A stretch of DNA of 64,000 nt from Caulobacter sp031457805 (GCF_031457805.1 NZ_JAVDXI010000002.1:62001-126000), one strand, 5' to 3'; counted from the first letter of the stretch, positions 49,094-58,747 are shown. Notes: generated from the letters alone by a model not told the origin. Translations and numbers: made by a program.

Positions 49094-49618
49094 CTACTCC
49101 GCGTCGACATGCACGCGGCGGAACCGCCCCTGCAGATAGACCAGCGGCTCGTGATCGGGGTCGTACCGCAGCTTCACCACCCGCCCGACATAGACCCGGT
49201 GATCCCCCGCGTCGAAGGCATGGTGGGTCTCGCATTCGAAATTGGCCATGCACTCGGGCAGGATCGGCACGCCGGTGCGCCAGGTTTCGGTCTCGAGGCC
49301 CGCGAAACGGTCGGTGTCCTTCTGCACGAACTGGCGAGCCAGTTGCTGGTGCTCCGCGTGCAGGACGTTGACGGCAAAACGCTGGGCGGCGTCCAGCGCC
49401 GGCAGGCTGGACGACTTCAAGTCGACGCAGATCAAGGCCAACGGCGGATCCAACGAAACCGATGTGAACGAATTGGCGGTCAGGCCCACCCGGCGACCGT
49501 CGGGGGCCAGGGTGGTGACGACGGTCACCCCCGTCGTGAAGCATCCAAACGCATTGCGCAGGGCTCGGGCGTCATGCTCAGCGCCCTCCCCCAGTTCGAT
49601 CGTAACCGCCTGACTCAT
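49094..49618 (-). CDS. Flavin reductase-like FMN-binding protein
   Basis: A 174-residue protein of the flavin reductase family used by two-component monooxygenases: RNAFGCFTTGVTVVTTLAPDG start, LTANSFTSVSLDPPLALICVD, FAVNVLHAEHQQLARQFV, and a late GDHRVYVGRVV. It reduces FMN with NAD(P)H for a partner oxygenase not encoded next to it. The ATG at 49618 is chosen; codons before it lie in the intergenic gap. Confidence 0.9.
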   Translation of the reverse strand: MSQAVTIELGEGAEHDARALRNAFGCFTTGVTVVTTLAPDGRRVGLTANSFTSVSLDPPLALICVDLKSSSLPALDAAQRFAVNVLHAEHQQLARQFVQKDTDRFAGLETETWRTGVPILPECMANFECETHHAFDAGDHRVYVGRVVKLRYDPDHEPLVYLQGRFRRVHVDAE

Positions 49619-49657
49619 GGGGCTAGCAGTGGGGCAAAGCGTCTCGACGGGCAAGCT

Positions 49658-50581
49658 TTAGGGTCGTGGCGGTTCGATCAAAACGCCAGGACGGCTGGCG
49701 TCGAGGCCAAAGGTGACCGGCAGGTGGCGCACATGCGGCGTCTGCAGGCCCAGCGCCTTGGCGCCGCGCGCCACGGCCAGCTTGCCGAGCGCGGTCGGGC
49801 CAAAGCCCTCCTGGATACGCGGATTGGCGCCGAGGCGCCGCCGCAGCACGCCGTTGGCGTAGATCACATTGGCGCGCATCAGGGCCGGCGGGGTCATGAA
49901 TTCGATCGAGATCGAGACGTTCAGCATCGGGCCATTCTCGATCCGGTGCGGCGCGTTCTGGCGCCAGGTGACCATCTTGCCTGGCGTGAGGTCCACCTCC
50001 TGCGCGCCCTTGTCCCATTCGGGATCGAAGGCGAATTGCTCGGCCGTTTCGCGCAGCACGATCTTCTCCAGCGCGAGGTCGCCGACATAGGGGTCGGCCA
50101 CAGGATAGACCCACACCTTCTTCTGGCCGCGGATCTGCCACAGCGACACCAGCGGCACGTCGAGATGGTAGAACACCTGGGCGTTGGCGCTGGAGATCAG
50201 CATGCCAAGATCGCGCTTGAAGGTGCGCAGGCCAGGCACATGCGCTTCCTTGTCGGCGAAGATCTCATGGGCCAGCGCCGCGTACTCCGGCACGTGGTCG
50301 TTGGTCTGGCGCAGATTCAGCCAGATGCGGCCGCTCTTGGCCGCCTCCAGAAGCTGGTCGCCAGTCAAATTGCCCGCAGAACCCTTGCGCCAGGTCGTCC
50401 AGGCCTTCGGGTCCTCGCCCATGGTGAAGACGCCAAGCTTTTCGCGGGGATAGAGGTCCAGAAGACGCGCCAGACCCTCGTCGTCGAACATCGGACGCTC
50501 ATGCAGGGCGTGCTCGAACATCAGGTTCTCGTGGCCGAAGGCCTTGGCCTTGTCCGGCGTCCAGTCGGTGATCACGCTCAC
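49658..50581 (-). CDS. Cupin-like / JmjC-type protein
   Basis: A 307-residue protein with a jelly-roll oxygenase-like fold: FYHLDVPLVSLWQIRGQKKVWVYPV and a later VDLTPGKMVTWRQNAPHRIENG. This gives a HxD...H pattern compatible with an iron- and 2-oxoglutarate-binding cupin. It starts with GTG overlapping the glycosyltransferase stop by 4 bases, third in a tightly coupled unit. The substrate may be the glycan or acyl product of its neighbours; that is inference. Confidence 0.78.
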   Translation of the reverse strand: MSVITDWTPDKAKAFGHENLMFEHALHERPMFDDEGLARLLDLYPREKLGVFTMGEDPKAWTTWRKGSAGNLTGDQLLEAAKSGRIWLNLRQTNDHVPEYAALAHEIFADKEAHVPGLRTFKRDLGMLISSANAQVFYHLDVPLVSLWQIRGQKKVWVYPVADPYVGDLALEKIVLRETAEQFAFDPEWDKGAQEVDLTPGKMVTWRQNAPHRIENGPMLNVSISIEFMTPPALMRANVIYANGVLRRRLGANPRIQEGFGPTALGKLAVARGAKALGLQTPHVRHLPVTFGLDASRPGVLIEPPRP

Positions 50582-51498
50582 GCGGTCCTCCCGTAGAATT
50601 GGATCTTGAAAGGCCCCCACCAGAGGGTCTTGCCCAGACCCCGAGCGGCGCGGTCCAGCCACTCGGCGCGGTCCTTGGCGCGCACAGCCCATTTGACGGC
50701 GGCGATCAGACCGAAGGCCGCCGCCTGTCCGAGCCCGATCACCATCCAGCGGGCGACGCCGACCGTGTCGCGAGGCTCTGCGGCCGCACAGTGCGCTGAC
50801 GGACCCTGGCCATAGGCGAACGCGCGCTGGATCGTGTAGCCAAGGTTCAGTCGCGACGGCACGGGATCTTCCCAGACCCAGGCTGCAGGCTCCCATGCGA
50901 AGCGCTTGCCCGCCGCGCCCATGTGGCCGAACAGCAAGTCGTCCTCGCCGCCGATATGATTGCGTTCGGCGGCGAAGGGCGCGACCGGATCTGGGAGCGC
51001 CGAGCGCCGGATCAGACTGTCTCCGCAGCCATAGTGACGATCGATCACGCCGGCTTCAGCCGGGCCTTCGCGCGAAAAGAAGCGCTCCAGGTATTCCCGG
51101 TGCTGGTTGATATGGTCCGGGGCGCGGGCCCTGACGGGACCAAACACCACGTCCGCATCGTAGCGTTCCTGCGCGGCCAACAGCGCCGCGAGCCAGCCGC
51201 TGGGCGCTTCCTCGTCATCGTCCAGGAACGCGATGAAATCGCCCGAGGCGCGGGCCATGCCGGCGTTGCGCGCAAAGGCGACGCCCGGCCGCTTTTCGTT
51301 GACGTAGATCACCGGGCACGGGGCGCCCTTGCTCAGCGCATCAACGACCGGCTTGGCGGAGGGGACCTGGTCGTTATCGACGATCACAAGCTCCAGGTCG
51401 GCGAAGTCGACGCCGACCTGGCCAAACACCGAGCGCGCCGCGACAGCCAAGCCGTCGGGACGCCGCTGGGTGGGGATCATGACCGTGACGCGCGCCAT
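50578..51498 (-). CDS. Family 2 glycosyltransferase
   Basis: A 306-residue GT2 enzyme: VTVMIPTQRRPDGLAVAARSVF start, ELVIVDNDQ, GVAFARNAGMARASGDFIAFLDDDEE with the metal-binding DDD, and an acceptor-side GGEDDLLFGHM. Hydrophobic stretch near 245-265 may touch the membrane. Start overlaps the acyltransferase stop by one base (TGATG). Probably builds an extracellular polysaccharide. Confidence 0.92.
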   Translation of the reverse strand: MARVTVMIPTQRRPDGLAVAARSVFGQVGVDFADLELVIVDNDQVPSAKPVVDALSKGAPCPVIYVNEKRPGVAFARNAGMARASGDFIAFLDDDEEAPSGWLAALLAAQERYDADVVFGPVRARAPDHINQHREYLERFFSREGPAEAGVIDRHYGCGDSLIRRSALPDPVAPFAAERNHIGGEDDLLFGHMGAAGKRFAWEPAAWVWEDPVPSRLNLGYTIQRAFAYGQGPSAHCAAAEPRDTVGVARWMVIGLGQAAAFGLIAAVKWAVRAKDRAEWLDRAARGLGKTLWWGPFKIQFYGRTA

Positions 51499-52649
51499 CA
51501 GGCCTCCGTGTGCTCTCCGCGCACGCGCTGCGCTCGCGCTGCGACCGCCTCGACAAAACCGCGAACCCGGCCGGTGACCGTCAGCTCGGTGCTGGCGATC
51601 GCATCCATCCGCCGACGCAATTGACCGACGGGACCCGCGCCGTGCGCGCCCGCCAGGCTCCAGACGCTTTCCATTGAGTGGGCCACACGGCCGGCGACGC
51701 TGGCGGCCGTCGCCGCGCCTTCGCCGATCTGGATCGTGCTAAGGCCGTAGGCGCGCTTGTAGTGGTCGTGTCCGGGGCCAAGGTCGTAACGCGTCAGGCC
51801 CAGCTCAGGCATCGCAGCGATGGCGCGCAGGAAGAAGATTTGTCCCGGCGACCAGGCGGCCATCTCAGGATTGGTCGACGCGATCCAGGGGTGATAGGTC
51901 GCGCCCTGACGGACGCCGAAATGGCCGCCCACCAGCGTGTCGCCGGCATAGAGGTTGATCATCAGCCCGCGCATCGCGCCGTCGCGGGCGGTGAACAGGT
52001 CGGCCATCAGCTCGCGCGTCCAGTCGGCGCGCAGGAAGTCGTGACCGCCGGTGCGGGCCAGTTGATCGCGCTTCCAGTCGATCAGCAGGTTGAAGGCGTC
52101 GCGGGACATGTCGCCCGCAACGAGGCGGACCTCGCCGACCTCACGGTCCAGCTTGTTGTCGAGGCGGCGGTAGTTCTTGATCTTCTTTGGGCTCTCGGCG
52201 CGCACGGCTTCGAGATAGGCGTCAGCCGTCGTCCCGCTGAGATCGATCAGATAGGCGGTGCGATCCGTTTCCGACGACACTGGAAATACAGCGTGCGGGT
52301 CGATCAGACCCGAATAACGGAAGACGCTGACCTCGGCGGCGCGCAGAACGTCGGCGATCCGCAGTCCCGCTTCGGCACGCGAGACAAGCCCGTGATAGTC
52401 CGAGAGTGGCGAGCCGATAGGACGCGCCAGACCGCCCGGACGACGATGGAACGGCAGAAATCCAAGGGTCTCGCCCCCACGGCGCACAACCGCCACACGC
52501 GCGTCTTCGCGAACCTTTCCAACGGCTTGGGCGAAATCGGGACCAAGCAGCGGATTACCAAAGCCATCTTCCGACGCGGCCAGACGCCACCACAGCGCCA
52601 CGTCGCTGGCGCTCAAAAGGCTCGGATGGATGGTCTCGACGTCCAGCAT
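51498..52649 (-). CDS. HfsK-like N-acyltransferase (GNAT, BioF2/CelD type)
   Basis: A 383-residue protein of the double-GNAT family typical of polysaccharide acylation (LGFLPFHRRPGG; GSPLSDYHGLVS; SPKKIKNYRRLDNKLDREVG; GHFGVRQGATYHPWIASTNPE; YDLGPGHDHYKRAYG). In C. crescentus HfsK, a holdfast-modifying c-di-GMP effector, has two paralogues; from memory this locus corresponds to one (CC_2277), though I cannot verify the number. The ATG at 52649 begins the conserved part; upstream codons are poor. First gene of a three-gene overlapping operon. Confidence 0.85.
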   Translation of the reverse strand: MLDVETIHPSLLSASDVALWWRLAASEDGFGNPLLGPDFAQAVGKVREDARVAVVRRGGETLGFLPFHRRPGGLARPIGSPLSDYHGLVSRAEAGLRIADVLRAAEVSVFRYSGLIDPHAVFPVSSETDRTAYLIDLSGTTADAYLEAVRAESPKKIKNYRRLDNKLDREVGEVRLVAGDMSRDAFNLLIDWKRDQLARTGGHDFLRADWTRELMADLFTARDGAMRGLMINLYAGDTLVGGHFGVRQGATYHPWIASTNPEMAAWSPGQIFFLRAIAAMPELGLTRYDLGPGHDHYKRAYGLSTIQIGEGAATAASVAGRVAHSMESVWSLAGAHGAGPVGQLRRRMDAIASTELTVTGRVRGFVEAVAARAQRVRGEHTEA

Positions 52650-52743
52650 GTCCACCTGTCCTACTCCGACGCGGGTTAGGGAAAGATGGATTGCCGGCTG
52701 CAATCGACAGGCCATGGCGTGGCCTGTCTCCACAAAATGGGTT

Positions 52744-53238
52744 TCAGCCGAAGGTCGCCTTGAGAATCTTTTCCAGCCAATGCTGATCGATCTCGTCGAA
52801 CGAGGCCGGCCGGTCGGAGTCGACGTCAAACACCGCGATCAGTTGGCCGTCAGGACCAAAGACAGGAACGACGATCTCGCTCTGCGAGCGGCCGTCACAG
52901 GCGATGTGTCCCGGGAAGGCGTGAACATCGGGGACCAACTGGGTCTGGCCCGTCGCCGCCGCCGCACCGCAGACGCCGCGACCAAAGGCGATCCGCAGGC
53001 AGCCCAGCGTGCCCTGATAGGGCCCCACCACCAGCTCGCGCTCCTTGGCGGGATCGACGACGTAGAAGCCGGCCCAGAAATAGGTGTCGAAGCTGTTGGC
53101 CAGCATCGAGGCCACGGTGGCCATGCGAGCGGTCAGGTTCGGCTCTCTGTCCAGAACAGACGCAATCTCATCGGCCACCTCGGCGTAGCGGGTGGCCTTG
53201 TCGGCGGAGAGGGTGAGGTCGTTGAACGCTTCGGCCAT
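52744..53238 (-). CDS. msrC: Free methionine-(R)-sulfoxide reductase
   Basis: A 164-residue GAF-domain fRMsr: FWAGFYVVDP, LVVGPYQGTLGCLRIAFGRGVCG, VPDVHAFPGHIACD and SQSEIVVPVF, with the three catalytic cysteines in LGC, GVCG and HIACD. It reduces free methionine sulfoxide in the cytoplasm using thioredoxin. Confidence 0.93.
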   Translation of the reverse strand: MAEAFNDLTLSADKATRYAEVADEIASVLDREPNLTARMATVASMLANSFDTYFWAGFYVVDPAKERELVVGPYQGTLGCLRIAFGRGVCGAAAATGQTQLVPDVHAFPGHIACDGRSQSEIVVPVFGPDGQLIAVFDVDSDRPASFDEIDQHWLEKILKATFG

Positions 53239-53437
53239 GGGGCGGATATAGCGCGGCCGGGCCGAGATGTCAGAGGGCGTGAGAAAATTCGTCGGATCGC
53301 CGCGCGCCGCGTCGGGGCTAGGTCACGTCCCTGTGGATGGTCTCAAGCGCGCCCTTCCGCCTGCGCCACGAATCCCGCGACGGTGGCGAATAGGTAGTGA
53401 CCAGGGCGACCGCCCGGACAGTTCAAAGAGGTGGAGC

Positions 53438-53761
53438 ATGGCCAACGGAACGAGCGCTTCTGGCGAACGAGACGTGCGCTTCGTGAGCCTGTACCACCAC
53501 GATGGACGGTTCGTGCGCCGGGAAGGCGCCTTCGCCTTCTGCCGCCGCGACGCCGACGGCGGACGCACCGTTCTGCATCTGGAATCGGCGTCAGACATCA
53601 GCCGCGTCGCCACCCCGGGTCACGCCCATTGGGACTGGGCGGTCGCCAACGGCATGAACGAGTTGCTGGTCAGCGTGCGGGAAGCCGAAGCGGCGGAGGC
53701 CGGGATCGCGCTGTCTGACCTGCGCTTCGCGCTCCGCTCGGCCGAAGGCGGCCAAGTCTAG
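53438..53761 (+). CDS. Small hypothetical protein
   Basis: A 107-residue protein with RDVRFVSLYHHDGRFVRREG, FCRRDADGGRTVLHLES and HAHWDWAVANGMNELLVS, probably a small alpha/beta cytoplasmic domain. No family recognised. The ATG at 53438 has AGAGGTGG upstream. It is directly followed by the MITE-like copy B. Confidence 0.7.
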   Translation: MANGTSASGERDVRFVSLYHHDGRFVRREGAFAFCRRDADGGRTVLHLESASDISRVATPGHAHWDWAVANGMNELLVSVREAEAAEAGIALSDLRFALRSAEGGQV

Positions 53762-53762
53762 C

Positions 53763-53869
53763 CTGGAGCATTTTCGAGCGAAGCCGCTCCGGTTCGTGTG
53801 ACGAAAAATGCGCCGGTACGATGAACAAGAGCATGCGGCCTGACGCAGTCAGGTCGTCAAGCGCTCTAG
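53763..53869. repeat. MITE-like element, copy B
   Basis: A 107-base relative of copy A (46202-46309) in the same orientation, sharing TTCGAGCGAAG, CCGGTTCG, GAAAAATGCG and TGACGCAGTCAGGTCGT. Its ends are degenerate (CTGGAGCATTT and AAGCGCTCTAG). It fills exactly the gap between two convergent genes, and its terminal CTAG supplies the chemoreceptor's stop codon. Confidence 0.82.
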
Positions 53870-56211
53870 AACTCTTCCCATTCCCCGGGTCGCGAGCTCG
53901 GCTCGACCTTGAGCGCGTTGGCGCCCTGGACATAGCGCTGACGGAAGGTTTCGCGCGTCGGCGCTGTGGCCGGACGCGATGCGGCAATAGCCGGGCGATC
54001 GGCGCGCGTCGGCAGTTCGCGCACCTCAGCGCCGACCTGGAAGCGGGCGATCAGGCGTTCCAGCTGCGCGGCCTCGTTCGATAGCGCGTGGCTGGCGGCC
54101 GTGGATTGCTCAACCATGGCGGCGTTCTGCTGGGTGACCTGGTCCATCTGATTGACGGCCTGGTTCACCTCGGCCAGGCCCACGGCCTGCTCCTTCGAGG
54201 ACGAGGCGATCTCGCCGACCAGCTCGTTGATCTCGGCCACCTGGACCAGGATTTCGCGCAAGGTCTCGCCGGTCTCGCCGACCAGCTTCACGCCCTTGCC
54301 CACCTGCTGAGTCGAGGCGCTGATCAGGGTCTTGATCTCCTTGGCGGCGTCCGCAGAACGCTGGGCCAAGGCCCGAACCTCTTGTGCGACCACGGCGAAG
54401 CCGCGTCCCGCCTCGCCCGCGCGCGCAGCCTCCACGCCCGCATTGAGGGCTAGCAGGTTGGTCTGGAAGGCGATCTCATCGATGACACCGATGATCTGGG
54501 TGATCGACTGCGACGAGCGCTCGATGCCGCCCATAGCCTCGACCGCCTCTTCGACCACCGCGCCGCTGCGCTCAGCGGCGGCCTTGGCGGTCATGGTGAC
54601 TTGCCGGGCACGCTCGGCGCCTTCGGAGCTACGGCGCACGGTGGCGGTGATCTGATCCAGCGCCGCTGCAGTCTGCTCCAGGCCGGCGGCTTGCCGCTCG
54701 GTGCGCTGCGCCAGATCGTCGGCGGCGATGCTGATCTCAGCGCAGCCGCTCTTGATGCTGCGGGCGGCGTTGAGGATCCCGGCCATGGTCGCCTGCAGGC
54801 TCTCGACCGCCGCGTTGAAGTCGCGCGGCATCTTGACCGCGTCGCCTTGGAAGTCGTCCTCGCGCATCCGCCAGATCAGGTCGCCTTCGGCCAGACGCTC
54901 CATGCCCTCGCCAAGATTGGCGACGCTCTTGGCCTGGGCTCGGGCGAAGGCTTCCGCCTCCTCGGCGTGCTTCTGGCGTTCGATCTCGGCGGCGGCGCGT
55001 TCAGCCTCCTGTTCGGCGCGTCGGCGCTGGCCGTCGGCCAGATCGTGACGGAAGCCGTCCAGCGCGCGCGCGATGGCCCCGATCTCGTCACCGCCATCAA
55101 TGCCGGGGACAGCTTCGTCATAGCGACCGGCGCTGAGCTTATCGACAGACCGCGTCAGGCCGGTCAGCGGCTTCTTCACAAGGGTCGCGCTGGCCAGGAA
55201 CAAGGCCGCCAGAACCGCCAGGGTGATCAGCACGCCGCCGACGAACAGAATCCTGGCCAGTCTGTCGGCGGGTCCCGTGATCGCCGCTGCGGGAACGTCC
55301 ATCACCAGCGCCCAGCGGGCGTTGAGCTCAGGAATGGCGATCGGACGAGCAATCCGGATCATCGCCACGTCGCCGTCCGTCACGCCCTTGATCTCGATGG
55401 CTTCGCCGCCGGCCAGAACGCCCCGTACGGCGTCCGCGCCGGCGTCGGCATAGGACTTCATCCGGAGGTCGGCGTCAGGGTGAGCCACCCATTGCCCTGC
55501 CGACGACAGCAGCATGACACGACCGCTCTCGAGAGGACGCATCTGGCCCAGCGCCGTCGACAGGTTGTCCAACGACATGTCGAGCCCCGCGACGCCGATC
55601 AAGCGCCCGCCCGACTTCACCGGATAGGCCACAGAGGTCATCGCAACCTGCTTGCCGGCGATGCTGTCGAAATAGGGCTCGGTGAGGCGCGCCTCGCCGC
55701 TCTTGGCGGTGTCGTTGTAGTAGTCCTCGGCGAAATCCGAGCCGTCGGATTGCAGCTCAAGCGCCGGCTGCCCGCCGTCATTGACCCAGTAGACCGAGAA
55801 GCGCCCGTCCTTGTTCGACGCGGTCGCCGCGTCGCCGATGTGATCGGCGTCCTTGCCGTCCAGCCCGTTGGGCTCAGCCATCAGCCAGGCGCCCATGACG
55901 CTCTTGGTCGCCAGGGCGTTCGGCTTGACCAGCGCCATGAACTTGTCGCGGTCCGTCAGCCCCGCCTCATGCGCCGCAGATATAGAGCCCTGCATCGCCT
56001 TTGCGGCGGCCGCCGCCGCGTTGATGTCGGCCGTAACCTGCTCGATGGCCTCATCGGCCACGGCCCCGGCGTACTGGTTGGTCAGCTGCGAGACAATTGA
56101 GCTGGTGTGGGATGACACCGCCGCAGCTGCGGCGAGCAGCAGGAGCCCGATCGCCAGACCCGCCACCAGGATAAGTTTCCAGGCGATGGTCAGTCGACGG
56201 AACGCTGTCAT
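53866..56211 (-). CDS. Methyl-accepting chemotaxis protein
   Basis: A 781-residue chemoreceptor: membrane segment about 13-33, large periplasmic dCache-type sensor (about 35-305, with AEPNGLDGKDADH and SAGQWVAHPDADLR), second membrane segment (about 318-340), HAMP, a long coiled signalling domain with the hairpin tip EIAFQTNLLALNAGVEAARAG and FAVVAQEVRALAQRSADAAK. It ends EWEEF, a likely CheR/CheB-docking pentapeptide like E. coli NWETF. Signals to CheA through CheW. Ligand unknown; dCache domains often sense amino acids or organic acids. Confidence 0.95.
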   Translation of the reverse strand: MTAFRRLTIAWKLILVAGLAIGLLLLAAAAAVSSHTSSIVSQLTNQYAGAVADEAIEQVTADINAAAAAAKAMQGSISAAHEAGLTDRDKFMALVKPNALATKSVMGAWLMAEPNGLDGKDADHIGDAATASNKDGRFSVYWVNDGGQPALELQSDGSDFAEDYYNDTAKSGEARLTEPYFDSIAGKQVAMTSVAYPVKSGGRLIGVAGLDMSLDNLSTALGQMRPLESGRVMLLSSAGQWVAHPDADLRMKSYADAGADAVRGVLAGGEAIEIKGVTDGDVAMIRIARPIAIPELNARWALVMDVPAAAITGPADRLARILFVGGVLITLAVLAALFLASATLVKKPLTGLTRSVDKLSAGRYDEAVPGIDGGDEIGAIARALDGFRHDLADGQRRRAEQEAERAAAEIERQKHAEEAEAFARAQAKSVANLGEGMERLAEGDLIWRMREDDFQGDAVKMPRDFNAAVESLQATMAGILNAARSIKSGCAEISIAADDLAQRTERQAAGLEQTAAALDQITATVRRSSEGAERARQVTMTAKAAAERSGAVVEEAVEAMGGIERSSQSITQIIGVIDEIAFQTNLLALNAGVEAARAGEAGRGFAVVAQEVRALAQRSADAAKEIKTLISASTQQVGKGVKLVGETGETLREILVQVAEINELVGEIASSSKEQAVGLAEVNQAVNQMDQVTQQNAAMVEQSTAASHALSNEAAQLERLIARFQVGAEVRELPTRADRPAIAASRPATAPTRETFRQRYVQGANALKVEPSSRPGEWEEF

Positions 56212-56334
56212 GACAAAGGCCTCCGGCCGCGAGCTTGGCGATTACACTCAAGTTCACGGCCGAATGCCTAAAGGCGCGTTAACCACGTTCGAAGAAGCGC
56301 GCGCCTGCGACATCAGCGCGCGCCCCTGTAAGCC

Positions 56335-58650
56335 CTAACGGCCGTATCGCGCTCTTACCGGCGCGTAGTTGTCCCACACCTGCCCGTCGCTGACGGATCG
56401 CAGCAGCTTGATGTACTCCGCGTGGCTCCAGGCGAGCGGCGTCGCCGAATCGGTGCCTTCGCCTCGGGCGTAGGCGTGCGGGCTTTCCGCCCCAACGCCG
56501 TCCCAGACCTGTTCGGGGATCATCAGGCCGTCATTGGCGAACAGCTCCATCGCCTTGACATAGGTCTTGCGGATCTTCGTGACGGCGGCGGGGTCGGGCT
56601 TGCCCGAGAGGCCCGCCCGCGCGAGCTCGTAGTGGCCGCGCTCCCCCGTGAAGATCGGCCACACGCGCCCGCGCTGACCAGGACGCATCTGGTTGTCGGC
56701 GCCATAGTTGGCGCCGGTCTTGGTGTCCTCGCCGTAGCCGTCGACGCCGTAGCGGCGCCAGCCGGGGAAGCTTCCCTCCACGCCGGGGAACGTGAAGCTG
56801 TAGCGAACGCGGTAGAGGTCCTCGAGCGCCTCGTCGTCCAGCTCAGGCAGGCTGGCCAGGATCGCCGGATCATCGGCGCGGCGAACACCGTAGCGCACCA
56901 GCTCCAGGAACCCGGCGTCCAGCATCTTGTCCTCGGCCACGGGAGCCTGGCCGTTGCGCTCCTCGACCGGGCTCTTGTTGTTCGGATCCTGGTCGCTGTT
57001 CAGGCGCAGATAGTAGTAGCCATCGCCGAAGGTCCCCTTCGTGGTGACCATCCGAGCCTCGAGCTTGCCGGCGTAGTCGTCGGCGGTCTGGCGATAGAGC
57101 TCAGCCGAGCCCCTATCGCCGGCGGCGTCAGCGATGTCGCCGGCGACCACCAGGCCCGCGATCACGGCGGCAGTCGTCGAGGGCGAGTGACCGCCCTGCT
57201 CTTCCCAGCGTTCCTGCTGGGTGAACGGCGGGGTGATGGTCGCGGTGTTCCAGTCCAGATTGACCTTGCCGCCCTTCACCAGGAAGTCCGCCGCCGGCTT
57301 CAGCATCTTGCCGTAGAACGCAGTCAGCTCAGCGTCTGGCAGCCATCCCAGCTTCCAGAGCTTCCAGCCCAGCATGATCGGCATGGCCGTCTGGTCGAGC
57401 TGGACGCCAACCCACTCGGGCGTTCCGTCGACATGCGACTTCTGAAGGAACCAACCGCCGTCGCCCTTGTTGCCCGGCGTCTTGGGCCCGACCTGGACCG
57501 TGGGCAGATAGTGGAAGGCCGCTAGCGGCGTCTCCTTGTCGCCCAGGGCCGCCAGAGCCATGGCGCACTGATAGAAGTCACGCGGCCAGACGGCCTTGTA
57601 GCCGGTCGAGGACTTGGTCGCATCGACCGTGTCGCCCCAGGGATTGGACAGCGAGGCGATCAGCGCGCCGGCGTAGGTGCGGTCTTCCTGAACCTTCAGC
57701 ATCAGGGCGCTGGCCTGCAGCAGCTTGCCGCCGTCCTCGGAGGCTTCGCGCAGACGCGGCAGCTCGCTCAGCGAGGCCAGATAGTCCTCCCAGCCCACAT
57801 GTGCGCCCTCGCCATTGTAGCGCGCCAGGACCTCGGCGTAGCCGGTCTTCAGCGTGGCGGCGGCGATCTGGTCGGCGGCCTTCGCGTCGCCGCCAAAGCC
57901 GATCACCACGTCAAAGGTCTCGGACTTGGCGACCTTGGGCAACTGTCCGGCCAAAACGATCGCGCCCTTGGCCGAGGTCGTGGTCGCCTTCAGCGCGGCC
58001 AGGGCGTCCCCGTCCTTGAGGACGCTGGCCGAGGCCTTGGCGAAGGGCTTGCTGGCCTTGAGGCTGAGGAACGCCTTGCCCTCGCTCGCCGTCAGCGCCG
58101 AGGTCGAGGCCGCGCCGATGTCGCCGCCACCGGTGTTGGCCATGTGCGGCTCCAGCAGCAGGGTCGGCGTGACCGTACCCTTCAGAGCTGTCACCGTCAC
58201 GCGCACGAACAAGGCGTTGCGATCCGGATCGGTGAAGATGCGCTTCTCGATCACGAAGCGGCCTTGCCGGTCGGTGGTGGTGATCTTGTAGGCCGGCGAC
58301 AATGGCCGTCCGGCGGCGTCGACGTGCAGATATTCGGTCTTCGAGGTCGTGTCGGCGCCCTCGACAGCGACGCCGGTCGCGGTCTCGACGGCCACGCGCA
58401 TCTGCTTGATCTGCGCCTCGTGGATCAGGCCGTACATCGTCTCGGTCAGCACGCCGTCGGCGATCGAGAACCAGACCTTGGACACCGCCCCGGTCTTGCC
58501 GCCGGCCTTGTAGGCGCCATCGACATAGGCCTCGTACGACGCGCCGACGCCGGTCTTGGCGGAATAGGCCCAGGTCGTCGGCGCGGCGTTGGCGGCCGCG
58601 GCGATCAGGGTCGCGGCCGAAGCCAGGGCGAGAGCTCTCAGGGTCGTCAT
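56335..58650 (-). CDS. Exported glucoamylase (GH15)
   Basis: A 771-residue glucan 1,4-alpha-glucosidase with signal peptide (cleaved near ANAAP), an N-terminal beta-sandwich and a C-terminal (alpha/alpha)6 barrel. Seen: VDATKSSTGYKAVWPRDFYQCAMAL, DQTAMPIMLGWKLW, NTATITPPFTQQERWEEQGGHSPSTTAAV (given as positions) with a catalytic Glu, and the late MIPEQVWDG with the second. It releases glucose from maltodextrin ends, probably in the periplasm. Downstream of the sugar transporter in the same direction. Confidence 0.93.
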   Translation of the reverse strand: MTTLRALALASAATLIAAAANAAPTTWAYSAKTGVGASYEAYVDGAYKAGGKTGAVSKVWFSIADGVLTETMYGLIHEAQIKQMRVAVETATGVAVEGADTTSKTEYLHVDAAGRPLSPAYKITTTDRQGRFVIEKRIFTDPDRNALFVRVTVTALKGTVTPTLLLEPHMANTGGGDIGAASTSALTASEGKAFLSLKASKPFAKASASVLKDGDALAALKATTTSAKGAIVLAGQLPKVAKSETFDVVIGFGGDAKAADQIAAATLKTGYAEVLARYNGEGAHVGWEDYLASLSELPRLREASEDGGKLLQASALMLKVQEDRTYAGALIASLSNPWGDTVDATKSSTGYKAVWPRDFYQCAMALAALGDKETPLAAFHYLPTVQVGPKTPGNKGDGGWFLQKSHVDGTPEWVGVQLDQTAMPIMLGWKLWKLGWLPDAELTAFYGKMLKPAADFLVKGGKVNLDWNTATITPPFTQQERWEEQGGHSPSTTAAVIAGLVVAGDIADAAGDRGSAELYRQTADDYAGKLEARMVTTKGTFGDGYYYLRLNSDQDPNNKSPVEERNGQAPVAEDKMLDAGFLELVRYGVRRADDPAILASLPELDDEALEDLYRVRYSFTFPGVEGSFPGWRRYGVDGYGEDTKTGANYGADNQMRPGQRGRVWPIFTGERGHYELARAGLSGKPDPAAVTKIRKTYVKAMELFANDGLMIPEQVWDGVGAESPHAYARGEGTDSATPLAWSHAEYIKLLRSVSDGQVWDNYAPVRARYGR

Positions 58651-58747
58651 GGGGTACGGCCTCTTCAAACAGGGCCCGCGGGGGGCGCGAGCAGAAACTG
58701 CAGGGGAAGGGCGAGGCGAGCTCGCCAGGAAGGTTGGTTGTGCGCGA

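Noticed and set aside
56422..57525. Long plus-strand frame over the glucoamylase
   Set aside because: Antisense shadow of a gene with clear GH15 motifs and signal peptide.
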